From NCBI GenBank assembly GCA_902168245.1, contig CABHPA010000017.1, positions 53,044-117,043 on the forward strand: a stretch of DNA of 64,000 nt. The letters are read 5' to 3'. Numbering within the stretch: the stretch's first letter is position 1; each line of letters begins with the position of its first letter. The notes beneath the pieces were generated by a model. The model worked only from the letters and a program-made list of their open reading frames with translations, searched no databases and was not told the origin of the DNA. This DNA is from Candidatus Melainabacteria bacterium. Its GTDB lineage: Bacteria; Cyanobacteriota; Vampirovibrionia; Vampirovibrionales; Vampirovibrionaceae. The position numbers and the translations under genes are program-made. This document shows, in pieces, positions 1 to 7,930 of the stretch.

Positions 1-680
1 CCGATTACATTAAGCAGGGCTATTTGCCGGAAGCCTTCTGCAACTTTATCGCCCTATTGGGCTGGTCCCCGCCAGACGGTGAGGAAATCGGCACGTTAGA
101 ACATTTCGCCAAACAGTTTGAGTTGGAGCGGATTACGCACAGCCCGGCCATTTTTGAGAAAGACAAGCTTAATTTCATTAACGGAAAGCTGATTCGCACC
201 ATGCCGTTGGAACGGCTGCTTTCCGTGGCGAAACCCTACCTGCATGAGTTTGATTTGAACCAGTACAGCGCCGAGAAATTGCACATGATGCTGGATGCGG
301 TACGGGAGCCGATTACGGTGCTGGACGAATTGCCAGACGCCGTGAATTACTTCTTCGGACAAAAGGTGATTCTGGATGCCCAATTGGTGGGCGAGGTGCT
401 GACCGGGGCCGAACCGGCGCAGGTGCTGGAGCGGTTTCGCGATGGTTTCCTGGCGAATGCGGATTTCAACGCGTCGGAAACACTGGCTTTAGCGTTGAAG
501 GAATTCACCAACAGCCTGAAGCCGATTAAAACCAAGACCATTATGTGGTCCATTCGGGCAGCAGTCACCGGGCGCACCCATGGGGCGGACTTGTCCAAAA
601 CGCTTTATATTCTGGGCAAAGACGTGGTTTGCCAGCGGGTTGAAACAGCCTTGGCCCTGACGACCGGCAGCCCGGCATAG
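1..680 (+). CDS. gltX: Glutamyl-tRNA synthetase, C-terminal part (5' truncated by window)
   Basis: The reading frame is open from the window edge and starts inside the protein with DYIKQGYLPEAFCNF, the stretch after the KMSKR loop of class I glutamyl-tRNA synthetases. It continues through FEKDKLNFINGKLIR and ends with the anticodon-binding region (WSIRAAVTGRTHGADLSKTL, then LGKDVVCQRVETAL). These blocks match the family order. The enzyme charges tRNA-Glu in the cytoplasm. The Rossmann half with HIGH and KMSKS lies outside the window. GluQ-type or non-discriminating variants cannot be separated from this part alone. Confidence 0.93.
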   Translation, partial: DYIKQGYLPEAFCNFIALLGWSPPDGEEIGTLEHFAKQFELERITHSPAIFEKDKLNFINGKLIRTMPLERLLSVAKPYLHEFDLNQYSAEKLHMMLDAVREPITVLDELPDAVNYFFGQKVILDAQLVGEVLTGAEPAQVLERFRDGFLANADFNASETLALALKEFTNSLKPIKTKTIMWSIRAAVTGRTHGADLSKTLYILGKDVVCQRVETALALTTGSPA

Positions 681-760
681 CCTATTTAACGTGTAAGTAT
701 GTTTCGGCGGATGTGTCCGAATGTAACTTCACACTTCAACAAGATTACTTTTTCTTTGTT

Positions 761-790
761 TTTTTAATGATATATTTTTATCATTAAAAA
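761..790. promoter_or_regulatory. Perfect 12-bp inverted repeat, candidate operator
   Basis: Arms TTTTTAATGATA (761-772) and TATCATTAAAAA (779-790) are exact reverse complements around a 6-nt spacer. The element ends 6 nt before the Shine-Dalgarno of the next gene. It lies in the only AT-rich stretch of the gltX downstream region. The arms recall Fur/PerR/MntR-type half-sites, but the spacing differs from a classic 7-1-7 Fur box, so the regulator is unknown. Confidence 0.45.
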
Positions 791-808
791 ACGCGAAGGA
801 GAGAAGTG

Positions 809-1117
809 ATGACAGGACTCGTGGCCCATTTGAGCCAGATAAAACCGGGCGCATTGATGTTGGACACGCTGCGGTGTCGGCGAACCATTCTGGAAATCGT
901 CAGCTTGCCGCAGGAAACCCTGCCCGCAATGACCTGCACCCGGATAGACGAGGATGAGAATTACAGCGTGTGCTCCTCCTGGCTGGTGCGGGTGCGGGAT
1001 TTAAAAACCCGTCGGGAAGACACCACCCGGATTGATTGCGACGCCATGGGGCTGGTTGATCGCTTTCACGTGCTGGAGTCGGAAGCGTACCTGCAACTGA
1101 CCGGCAGAAGGGGTTGA
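809..1117 (+). CDS. Hypothetical protein, 102 aa
   Basis: I do not recognise this family. An AAGGAG ribosome site at 796-801 sits 7 nt before ATG 809; the GTG at 806 is in frame but too close to that site. The protein is soluble, without a signal peptide, with an alternating hydrophobic/charged pattern that suggests a small beta-rich domain. It has three Cys residues. It stands alone on the plus strand between gltX and a convergent purine operon. The AT-rich palindrome just upstream suggests regulated expression. Confidence 0.65.
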   Translation: MTGLVAHLSQIKPGALMLDTLRCRRTILEIVSLPQETLPAMTCTRIDEDENYSVCSSWLVRVRDLKTRREDTTRIDCDAMGLVDRFHVLESEAYLQLTGRRG

Positions 1118-1255
1118 TTAATCAGGCACGGTGATGCGGTGCAAATGCTTGGGCGGTGGACGGTGCCCGTGACGCGTTACCAGAGGGGACAGGAACCAAT
1201 AGACCAGGTAGCCCACCAGCAAGGCGAACAAAAAGAGCCGGATGCGCCTGTTCAT
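1118..1255 (-). CDS. Small single-pass membrane protein, 45 aa
   Basis: A 46-codon frame reads ATG at 1255 to TAA at 1118. The product has an Arg-rich start (MNRRIR), one strongly hydrophobic segment at about residues 7-24 (LFLFALLVGYLVYWFLSPLV), then a basic His-rich tail (RHGHRPPPKHLHRI). The positive N-terminus predicts an inner-membrane protein with the tail outside. It begins 33 nt after the purQ stop and could be the last gene of the purC-purQ transcript. The ribosome site is weak. It abuts the stop of the convergent gene without overlap. No known family recognised. Confidence 0.55.
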   Translation of the reverse strand: MNRRIRLFLFALLVGYLVYWFLSPLVTRHGHRPPPKHLHRITVPD

Positions 1256-1288
1256 GGTCTTGGACAATTTTCTCAAAGTGGGAACAGC

Positions 1289-1981
1289 CTATTTTAAAGC
1301 CTGAAGGCCAGCTTTAAGAATGGAATCAAACACGCCTCGCCCGTCACCATTCCAGTTTGCCCCGTGCGGTTGCGAAGCGGGCCACAGATTCCGTTCCGGG
1401 TGGGGCATCATGCCAACCACGTTGCCCTTTTCGTTACAGATACCGGCAATGCGGTTAACGGAACCATTCACGTCGCTCGTGTAACGGAATATCACTTGGT
1501 GGTTGTCTTCCAGTCGTTGAGTTACGTCGGGGTCGGCAAAATAGTTGCCGTCCGCATGGGCAATGGGCAAACGCAGGGTTTGACCGGCCTGGTACGCGCT
1601 GCTGAACAGGCTGCGGTTGTTTTCCACCACCAGATCCACGTGATCGCACTGGAACTTGAGGGAGGTATTGCGCATTAGGGCGCCGGGCAGCAAATGTGCT
1701 TCGGTCAGCACCTGAAAGCCGTTGCAAACGCCCAACACCGGGCCGCCTTTGTTGGCAAACGCCTTGACGCTTTCCATAACTGGGGAAAAACGGGCAATGG
1801 CCCCGGAGCGCAAGTAGTCGCCGTAGCTGAAGCCACCGGGGAGCAACACGCAATCCACACCTTGCAGATCCGTATCGTCATGCCACAGGAACACCGCTTC
1901 TTCCTTGAGGTAGAGTTGTACGGCGTCCGCCATGTCGCGCTCGCAGTTGGAGCCGGGAAAAACGACAACGCCAAATTTCAT
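1289..1981 (-). CDS. purQ: Phosphoribosylformylglycinamidine synthase, glutaminase subunit PurQ
   Basis: PurQ releases ammonia from glutamine for step 4 of purine synthesis and works with PurS and PurL. The 230-aa protein is full length for the small-subunit type. It shows the class I amidotransferase triad: nucleophile Cys in VLGVCNGFQ, and His plus Glu in MMPHPER near the C-terminus. The N-terminal FPGSNCERD and PGGFSYGDYLRSGA blocks are PurQ-specific. Its start overlaps the stop of the upstream purC-purS fusion by 4 nt (ATGA), so translation is probably coupled. purL is not in the window. Confidence 0.96.
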   Translation of the reverse strand: MKFGVVVFPGSNCERDMADAVQLYLKEEAVFLWHDDTDLQGVDCVLLPGGFSYGDYLRSGAIARFSPVMESVKAFANKGGPVLGVCNGFQVLTEAHLLPGALMRNTSLKFQCDHVDLVVENNRSLFSSAYQAGQTLRLPIAHADGNYFADPDVTQRLEDNHQVIFRYTSDVNGSVNRIAGICNEKGNVVGMMPHPERNLWPASQPHGANWNGDGRGVFDSILKAGLQALK

Positions 1982-2961
1982 CGTTTTATTCTCAATTCAA
2001 AATCTTCAATCACCGGGTTGCTCAACACGGTTTCAGCCAATTTGCGGGCCTGTTGCTCGGCTTCCAGCAGGTTTTCGGCTTCCACCTTCAGCACAAAGCG
2101 CTTTCCGGCGTTCAGGGATTGAATACTGCCGTAGCCCAGCACGTGAACGCCTTCCAGAATGGCCTTGCTCTCCGGGTTCAGAATGTTTTTGCGGCTTTGC
2201 ACAAACACTTCGGCCTGATAGGTCTGCTTTTCAGACGGTGCGGCAGGCGTATTTTCCTTCAATCGCTTGAGCAAGGTACGGTAAGTCTCGGCCAGATCCG
2301 CTAAATCAAGGCGGAAGACATCCTTATCCAGCACGGCGCCGGTCTGGCTGTCGCGCAGGCGGAAGTTATCCGGGCTTAGCTCATCGCCCAGCAAGAGGTT
2401 ACCGTTTTTATCCAGACCGAACTCCAGTTTAAAGTCGGCGCAGCGAATGCCCCGCGCGGCAAAATAAGCCAGAAACAGCTCGTTGATTTGCAGGGCCATC
2501 AATTTGATGGCTTCCAGAATGGATTCGGTCGGTACCAGGTGCAGTTCCAGAATCAGATCCTCGGTAATTTGCGGATCGTCATCGGTCTTGTGGAAGAATT
2601 CCACCAGCGGCTTGCGGAAGGACATGCCTTCATCGAAGCCGAAACGCTTGACGATGCTGCCATAAGCGTAGTTGCGCACCACCACTTCCAGCGGAATCAT
2701 GGTGAGGCGTTTGTAAACCAGTTCGGCAGGATTACTGCCGCCGCCGATAAAGCAGGTAGGAACGCCATGGCGGCCAAGCAACTCAAACAACAGGGTGGAT
2801 ATCTGGGCGTTTAGTTCGCCCTTGCCGGGGATTTCGGCGTATTTTTTGCCGTTGAACGCGGTGGCCGCATCCTTAAACTCCACCAATACCTCATCCGGCT
2901 GGCTGCCCGGTCGCAAAATCTTGGTTTTGCCTTCCGCCAGAATATCAGTCGCAACAGTCAT
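1978..2961 (-). CDS. purC: SAICAR synthetase fused to PurS (PurC-PurS)
   Basis: Residues 1-238 are phosphoribosylaminoimidazole-succinocarboxamide synthase: EGKTK near residue 10, VVRNYAYGS around 94-102, ADFKLEFG at 175-182 and GDELSPDNFR at 192-201. After a short linker (about 235-247) residues 248-327 form a complete PurS domain (AEVFVQSRKNILNPESKAI ... VEAENLLEAEQQARKLAE). PurS is the bridging subunit of the PurS-PurQ-PurL complex. The fusion thus joins steps 4 and 7 of purine synthesis in one chain directly upstream of purQ. No stop or frameshift lies between the halves. The ATG at 2961 has a short AAGGTG ribosome site. Confidence 0.93.
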   Translation of the reverse strand: MTVATDILAEGKTKILRPGSQPDEVLVEFKDAATAFNGKKYAEIPGKGELNAQISTLLFELLGRHGVPTCFIGGGSNPAELVYKRLTMIPLEVVVRNYAYGSIVKRFGFDEGMSFRKPLVEFFHKTDDDPQITEDLILELHLVPTESILEAIKLMALQINELFLAYFAARGIRCADFKLEFGLDKNGNLLLGDELSPDNFRLRDSQTGAVLDKDVFRLDLADLAETYRTLLKRLKENTPAAPSEKQTYQAEVFVQSRKNILNPESKAILEGVHVLGYGSIQSLNAGKRFVLKVEAENLLEAEQQARKLAETVLSNPVIEDFELRIKR

Positions 2962-3138
2962 GTGGCACCTTTTTCAGCTTGTTTTCAAATTGGCTTGGTT
3001 GAAAACTTCGTGGAAATTTCGGGAATCCCGACGAGAAATATAAAACGGGTTCGGCCTTTCGGAAGCAGGACTCAAGCTTTTTGAAAACCTGCCGATAACT
3101 ACTCTACAAGCAAAAAAAACGGCTGTAAATCATTAGCG

Positions 3139-3171
3139 AAAACGGACGGGCCTTGATCACCCGTCCGTTTT
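3139..3171 (-). terminator. Strong hairpin between purC and the Met-rich gene
   Basis: AAAACGGACGGG (3139-3150) pairs perfectly with CCCGTCCGTTTT (3160-3171) around a 9-nt loop. It lies 55 nt beyond the stop of the minus-strand Met-rich gene and upstream of purC, so it most likely ends that transcript. T-runs occur on both strands, so it may work in both directions. Confidence 0.75.
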
Positions 3172-3225
3172 TTGTCGCCATTTCCCTAGCCTACTACGCC
3201 AACCCCGGTTTTTATCAATAAAGCT

Positions 3226-3765
3226 TTAGTTGTCGGAATCGCCATCGCTGCCTTTCGCGTCATCATTCTTGGTTTCCGGCGGCTTATGGGTAGTGGGGTG
3301 ACTGCCAGCGCCGTTACTGTGGCTGGAGTGGCCGCCATTTCCCTGGTTGGCATGCCGTTGCGCCAAACGCGCCTTAATAATGGGAGCCAATTTGGCGATG
3401 AGCAAGCCGAACATCATACCGAACATCTGTATCATCATGCTGGAGTTATTGCCGCCCGGCTTTTGCCCGCCACCCATGGGCGGCATCCCCGGAGGACCCA
3501 TTTGCCCCAACTGGGAGGCATTGGCCATGGTGTTGTTCAGGTTATCGATAAACTGGCACATGCCGGAGCCAGGTTCATAGGCGTAACCGCCGCTCAGTCC
3601 TGCAATGCCGGTCACGGTATACTGGGTGCGCTGGCTATAGCCCATCGACATTCCCATCCCCGGACCCATCATACCTTGGCCCATCGACATTCCCATCCCC
3701 GGACCCATCATACCTTGGCCCATCCCCTGGCCCATGCCAGGCATACCCATTGGGGGCATCATCAT
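3226..3765 (-). CDS. Met/Gly-rich protein with internal tandem repeat and one membrane segment
   Basis: This 179-aa protein has an extreme composition. The first 42 residues are almost only Met, Gly, Pro and Gln with two exact GQGMMGPGMGMSM units. A Tyr/Thr-rich patch follows, then a possible transmembrane helix at 110-130 (MMIQMFGMMFGLLIAKLAPII), a basic stretch and a His/Asn/Asp-rich acidic tail. A TGGAGGAG ribosome site lies before ATG 3765. There is no cleavable signal peptide. Met- and His-rich tracts can bind Cu or other soft metals, but no CxxM/MxxM chaperone fold is recognisable. Function unknown. Confidence 0.75.
   Translation of the reverse strand: MMMPPMGMPGMGQGMGQGMMGPGMGMSMGQGMMGPGMGMSMGYSQRTQYTVTGIAGLSGGYAYEPGSGMCQFIDNLNNTMANASQLGQMGPPGMPPMGGGQKPGGNNSSMMIQMFGMMFGLLIAKLAPIIKARLAQRHANQGNGGHSSHSNGAGSHPTTHKPPETKNDDAKGSDGDSDN
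3641..3718 (-). repeat. Two exact 39-bp tandem repeats inside the Met-rich gene
   Basis: Positions 3641-3679 and 3680-3718 are identical (CCCATCGACATTCCCATCCC and onward, plus strand). Each unit encodes 13 residues in frame, so copy number could change without breaking the protein. Identity at third codon positions indicates recent duplication or slippage. Confidence 0.95.
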
Positions 3766-4109
3766 ACTTCTTCTCCTCCATCCGAAAGCGCGTTGGGCGC
3801 GTTGATATTTTCAGCCGGAACAAAGCCCGGAATCGGCAATTCCATCTTGTATGACCTACCTCTACTACACCACTACTACTTAAGCTGGATTAATAGACCT
3901 ACTCATTCAAGCGGGTTGCCGAAACAAACCCTGCGGAGGAATGCGCGGGCCGAACTGAAACTTCTTTCCTACACTCCATCCAAATAAATAAAAACAATCA
4001 ATTGGGCTAAATTGCCTTTTAATTGTTCATCTTGAAATATTTGGTAACAAATTTGCGCCAATGAGCCGACAGGCGCAAATCTACGCAAATTGCGCCGATA
4101 TCTAAAAAA
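3766..4109. other. Intergenic region with a hairpin near its right end
   Basis: No supported gene. The left part is the 5' region of the minus-strand Met-rich gene. Near the right end ATTTGCGCC (4051-4059) pairs perfectly with GGCGCAAAT (4072-4080). Read on the minus strand this lies 30 nt beyond the stop of the lipoprotein gene and is followed by a short T-rich tract, so it may be its terminator. Confidence 0.5.
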
Positions 4110-4682
4110 CTATTGCTGCTCCCGCTTCAGGGATTCCTGCACTTCCAGCCCTTCGCCGCCCAGCACTTCCAATGGTTTTCCTTCCACGGAAAGGCTAATT
4201 TTATGCTGGCTGTCTACGGAATAAACCGTCTGCTTCAACTCTTTAAAGCGTTGTTCCATACTGTTGGAGCCGCCGCCGCTTTCAAACTGGCTGGATAAAT
4301 TGATATTCACGGTATCGTTTTGGGTTTTCAAGCCCAATAACCTGGTTCCTCGCGGAATTTCGCTGTAAAAACCCTCGTTTTTCTCCTGGGGGGTCGGGCC
4401 TTTCAGCAGCTCTTGCAGGGCAAAAGGCAGCGGATCGCTTTGGGCTTCCTTGGGCAGCTTGCGAATCACGTCTTCCACAATGCTCTGGTTGCCCTGGTAT
4501 TTGCTGAAAAAAATCGTGACCGCATCTTTGGGCAAGCCATTCTGGCCGTACATGCCGTTATGCGGTTTGGGGTTGCAGCCCACCAGTCCCAAAATTGCGC
4601 AGCCCGCCAGAAAAACCGCAAGAATCACCATTCCCAACGGCGATTGAAACAACGGACGCTGCTTGTTCTGATCGGATGGCAT
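4110..4682 (-). CDS. GerMN-domain lipoprotein
   Basis: The start is taken at ATG 4682, which has AAAGGG 6 nt upstream; an upstream in-frame start at 4709 lacks this. The N-terminus carries a membrane segment (GMVILAVFLAGCAILGLVGC) ending in a lipobox-like LVGC, so a lipid-anchored envelope protein is predicted. From about residue 60 the GerMN/sporulation-type fold is visible: ALQELLKGPTPQEKNEGFYSEIPRGTR, then VNINLSSQF and a conserved run to SLSVEGKPLEVLGGEG. This domain occurs in spore germination lipoproteins and in non-sporulating bacteria, where its ligand is unclear. The gene is monocistronic and divergent from the UbiD gene. Confidence 0.85.
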   Translation of the reverse strand: MPSDQNKQRPLFQSPLGMVILAVFLAGCAILGLVGCNPKPHNGMYGQNGLPKDAVTIFFSKYQGNQSIVEDVIRKLPKEAQSDPLPFALQELLKGPTPQEKNEGFYSEIPRGTRLLGLKTQNDTVNINLSSQFESGGGSNSMEQRFKELKQTVYSVDSQHKISLSVEGKPLEVLGGEGLEVQESLKREQQ

Positions 4683-4921
4683 TGCAAACCCTTTAAACTC
4701 GACTGGCACTTGCGGAAAACCCCGGCTGTCGCCATCTATATTTTACCAGATGGAAGCCTTTGCCGGGAATCCGAAAACACTTTGTTTGTGCTATTCTCAG
4801 CCATGCAAAACCCATCAGAAAGACACTCGGCACCCCGCATCCATACCATTCCCGTCTTTTTCTGACCGTAGCGGCCCATTCGCTTCCCCCATCAAGTTTT
4901 ATCCAACCGTCGGAGGACAAC

Positions 4922-6424
4922 ATGCCCAGCTTCAGTGATTTACGCGGTTATCTGGATTTGCTGCGAGCATCCAACGAACTGGTGGAAATTAGCGCGCCGG
5001 TTTCCACGCACCTGGAAATTACCGAAATCGCCGACCGGGTGAGCAAAGCCCCCGAAAACCAGAACAAAGCCCTGCTGTTCACCAATGTGCATGGGAAAAA
5101 TGGCGAAAAATACGACATTCCGGTACTCATCAACGCCATGGGTTCCCATAACCGCATGATGCTGGCCCTGGGCGTAGAACGTTACGAGGAAATCCAGAAG
5201 CGCATTGAATTCTTTATTAAGCCGGAAATTCCCAACAACCTGTGGGAAAAAATCCAGATGCTGCCCAAGCTGGCCGAACTCAACAAGTTCCTGCCGCGCG
5301 AGCATAAAGGCCCAGCCCCTTGCCAAGAGGTCGTGATTACCGACCCCAGCCAGCCCATGCTGGATACAATCCCGGTGATTACCTGCTGGCCGGATGACGG
5401 CGGCCCGTTTATGACCTACCCGTGCGTGTTCCTGAAAGACCCCGCAACCGGGGAGCGCAACGTGGGCATGTACCGCATGCAGAAGTACGACAATACCACC
5501 ACCGGCATGCACTGGCACAAACACCATGACGGCAACCGCATTTACGAAAACGCCCGCCGCCTGGGTAAAGATAGAGTGGAAGTAGCCGCAGCCTTCGGGT
5601 GCGCGCCGCATGTTATTTACAGCGCCACGGCTCCCCTGCCGCCGGGCATCGATGAAATGATTCTGGCCGGATTTTTGCACAGCGACCCGGTGAAAATGGT
5701 GAAGTGCAAAACCATCGACAACGAAGTACCCGCCAACGCCGAGCTGGTGGTGGAAGGCTACGTGCTACTGGACGAGCTTCGCTGGGAAGGCCCGTTTGGC
5801 GACCATACCGGCTATTACTCGCTGGCGGATGACTTCCCGGTATTCCATGTCACCGCCGTTACGCATCGCAAGAATCCCATTTACCAGACCACCATTGTGG
5901 GCAAGCCCCCGCAAGAGGACTGCTACCTGGGCAAGGCCACCGAGCGGATTTTTCTGCCGCTGCTGAAAATGTTCATCTCCGAAATTGTGGATATGAATCT
6001 GCCCTGGGAAGGCGTGTTCCACAACTGCGTGATTTTAAGCATCGACAAACGCTACCCCGGCCACGCCAAAAAGGTGATGAGCAGCGTATGGGGCTTTGGA
6101 CAAATGATGTTCAGCAAGTACGTCATTGTGGTGGACAAGCACGTAAATGTGCATGACATGGCGCAAGTGGCCTGGCACGTGTTCAACAACACCGATCCCA
6201 AGCGGGACATGATGTTTGCCGACGGGCCGATGGATATTCTGGACCATGCCACCCCGTTATGGGCTTACGGCAGCAAGGTTGGCATTGACGCCACCCGCAA
6301 GTGGCCGGAAGAAGGCTTTACCCGCGACTGGCCGGATGAAATTGAAATGGACGCCGACACCAAAAACAAAGTGGATGCCCGCTGGCATGAGTATTTTGCC
6401 AAGCAGCCCGTCGCTGCTCGCTAA
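4922..6424 (+). CDS. UbiD family decarboxylase
   Basis: A prenyl-FMN-dependent (de)carboxylase of 500 aa, the usual length. The start at ATG 4922 is supported by CGGAGGAC just upstream; the frame stays open further upstream but that part has no family character. Conserved blocks include NVGMYRMQKYDNTTTGMHWH, PPGIDEMILAGFLHSDPVKM and EGPFGDHTGYYS. The last holds one Glu of the catalytic Glu-Arg-Glu network. Relatives decarboxylate 4-hydroxybenzoate precursors of quinones or aromatic acids. The maturation partner UbiX is not in the window, so the substrate stays open. The next gene overlaps its 3' end by 38 nt. Confidence 0.92.
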   Translation: MPSFSDLRGYLDLLRASNELVEISAPVSTHLEITEIADRVSKAPENQNKALLFTNVHGKNGEKYDIPVLINAMGSHNRMMLALGVERYEEIQKRIEFFIKPEIPNNLWEKIQMLPKLAELNKFLPREHKGPAPCQEVVITDPSQPMLDTIPVITCWPDDGGPFMTYPCVFLKDPATGERNVGMYRMQKYDNTTTGMHWHKHHDGNRIYENARRLGKDRVEVAAAFGCAPHVIYSATAPLPPGIDEMILAGFLHSDPVKMVKCKTIDNEVPANAELVVEGYVLLDELRWEGPFGDHTGYYSLADDFPVFHVTAVTHRKNPIYQTTIVGKPPQEDCYLGKATERIFLPLLKMFISEIVDMNLPWEGVFHNCVILSIDKRYPGHAKKVMSSVWGFGQMMFSKYVIVVDKHVNVHDMAQVAWHVFNNTDPKRDMMFADGPMDILDHATPLWAYGSKVGIDATRKWPEEGFTRDWPDEIEMDADTKNKVDARWHEYFAKQPVAAR

Positions 6425-6851
6425 GGTTTTTAACCGCACCAATATCGCCACGGCGTTTGTCACCTCCGCTTCGCGGATGGTGGGCGCATCGTATCGCGTG
6501 TATGACGCCTATGATCCCAAGCTGAGGGAAGGGGCCATCAGCCCACAGCCGGAAGTGGTCATCAAGCGGGAAGGCATTTCGCTGGCGCTGGCCTGGATGT
6601 TCGGGCTGTTTACCGCAGCGGTGAACAGCAACGTTAGCCGCAAGCTGGGACTGAAAGACAAATCGCTGCTGGTCAGCTTTTTTACCATTGTCATCGCCAA
6701 TGCCTTAGCCGAAGGGGTTTCTAGACTAATCTCCTACCAAGGCGTCAGCTCAAAGAAAACGTCCACACCAACGCAATATCCACCAAAAGGGCAATCGGCC
6801 CCGTTCTCCGCCCTACCCAGCCTGGCATCCAACCGGGCCGTTTTTCCATAG
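6387..6851 (+). CDS. Hypothetical membrane protein, 154 aa
   Basis: The frame continues upstream inside the UbiD gene, but only the part from ATG 6387 looks like protein. Two hydrophobic segments at about 63-80 (ISLALAWMFGLFTAAVNS) and 92-110 (SLLVSFFTIVIANALAEGV) suggest a hairpin in the inner membrane. Its N-terminal 55 residues are soluble and the last 35 are Pro/Ser-rich. The overlap with the UbiD stop suggests translational coupling, so it may be a membrane partner of that enzyme. No known family recognised and the exact start is uncertain. Confidence 0.6.
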   Translation: MSILPSSPSLLAKVFNRTNIATAFVTSASRMVGASYRVYDAYDPKLREGAISPQPEVVIKREGISLALAWMFGLFTAAVNSNVSRKLGLKDKSLLVSFFTIVIANALAEGVSRLISYQGVSSKKTSTPTQYPPKGQSAPFSALPSLASNRAVFP

Positions 6852-6883
6852 TCGTTGCCGGACTAAACCCAGGCGCAAATAAA

Positions 6884-6920
6884 AACCGCAGAGATCCAAT
6901 GAAGCTGCTGCGGTTCTTTT
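6884..6920 (+). terminator. Terminator after the UbiD/membrane protein pair
   Basis: AACCGCAG (6884-6891) pairs with CTGCGGTT (6908-6915) and is followed by CTTTT. It starts 33 nt after the stop of the membrane protein. Confidence 0.7.
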
Positions 6921-7106
6921 GAAAGAATTCAGTTAGAGAAATTAGGGTGTTGAAACCAGAGAGTTCTCTGATCCCAAGAGTATTATAAGGATTTGGGCAT
7001 GAGGGGCGTTAATTTTTAACATTTTCTTAAAGAATGCCGGTTTTGGCCTGGCTGAATTTCGTCTAAAGGGCAAACACTGTCAAGCTTTTCAGTCATTAGG
7101 CATGTC

Positions 7107-7140
7107 AAAAAAGGCGACCTGCATGCGCAATGGTCGCCTT
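7107..7140 (-). terminator. Terminator of the 103-aa protein gene
   Basis: AAGGCGACC (7111-7119) pairs with GGTCGCCTT (7132-7140). On the minus strand the hairpin is followed by six Ts. It lies about 200 nt beyond the stop at 7345, leaving a long 3' untranslated region. Confidence 0.7.
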
Positions 7141-7344
7141 CTGATGAAAAGCAGCTAAATTTCGTTGAGGTGAGTCATCACGCCAATCAATACACCAATC
7201 CATGGTCGGCCAATGTCACCCGCGTGTAAAAAATCCGCTCTTATTGTTCCCAGCTTGAATATTCACTTGAAATTGCCTAGTCAAAGGCTTCCCAGCTCAC
7301 TCTGAAACCCAGAATGCCAGTTTATAGAGATTCAGATTGTTTCG

Positions 7345-7656
7345 TTAGATCGGGGGAAACTCGAAGTTCTCATTCTGACCTGCAAGTAACAAGGTATTTA
7401 ACGTATTGCCGTGCAACAGTCCCTTATCTTTCACATCGCTCAACGACAACTGGCTGACCCCGTATACATTTGCCGGAACGCCGTCGCCGCCCGCAAACAA
7501 GAGATTGTTGGTGCGCACAAAGGTATCGCCCTGAAGGCCGGAACCTGGCGCCGTAAAACCGCTGAACGGGGCCGCCCCTGGAATCGGGGTGTTCACATTC
7601 AGTTTTTGGACTTTGGGCGTAAAATTCAACCCGCCGTTTAACCAATCGCCGCTCAT
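7345..7656 (-). CDS. Hypothetical protein, 103 aa, paralogue of the next gene
   Basis: Good ribosome site (AAAGGAGATAATA before ATG). The protein has no signal peptide and no Cys, and is rich in Asn, Gly, Leu and Phe. It aligns along its full length with the neighbouring 103-aa protein at 7931-8242: WxNG near the start, a central APFS, TNL, GV..xNVxG and a C-terminal TL..(x)FE pattern. The pair is unlike any family I know. Its own terminator and ribosome site suggest it is expressed alone. Confidence 0.75.
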   Translation of the reverse strand: MSGDWLNGGLNFTPKVQKLNVNTPIPGAAPFSGFTAPGSGLQGDTFVRTNNLLFAGGDGVPANVYGVSQLSLSDVKDKGLLHGNTLNTLLLAGQNENFEFPPI

Positions 7657-7930
7657 TATTATCTCCTTTAACTGCTTCTCTCGAAAATGCTTGTTTAACC
7701 CGTCGAAGATAGATATTACTCTCGTAGTTGTATAAAAACCGTTTTTAGGATTTTGATGTTAGTAAAAACCACGATTGTTTATTTATGTTTACAAAACACC
7801 AAACAACCCAGTAACGACGGCTTTTTCCAGGTTTACACAACAAGCTCCAAGAGGCACTCTCTAAAAGAGATTTTAGTGGCATGCGGCCATTGTGGCAATT
7901 TCTTGCACTGAATCTTTACGTTCCAGCCAG

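Larger units (their letters stand above)
6852..7344. other. Gene-free region between convergent genes, holding two terminators
   Basis: No supported gene in either direction. The left end holds a plus-strand terminator and the middle a minus-strand terminator (separate entries). The rest shows no repeat, RNA motif or convincing short frame. Confidence 0.6.

Noticed and set aside
3850..3890. CCACTACTAC-like motif shared with 63378-63400
   Set aside because: Only about 11 bases match and the sequence is simple; chance cannot be excluded.
3286..3987. 233-codon frame antisense to the Met-rich gene
   Set aside because: It is a mirror of the Met/Gly repeat (His/Thr/Pro repeats) and has no ribosome site.
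7756..7911. 51-codon plus-strand frame with AGGA before ATG, between the two 103-aa paralogues
   Set aside because: Composition is not clearly protein-like and it lies in the promoter region of a minus-strand gene. No domain or partner supports it.
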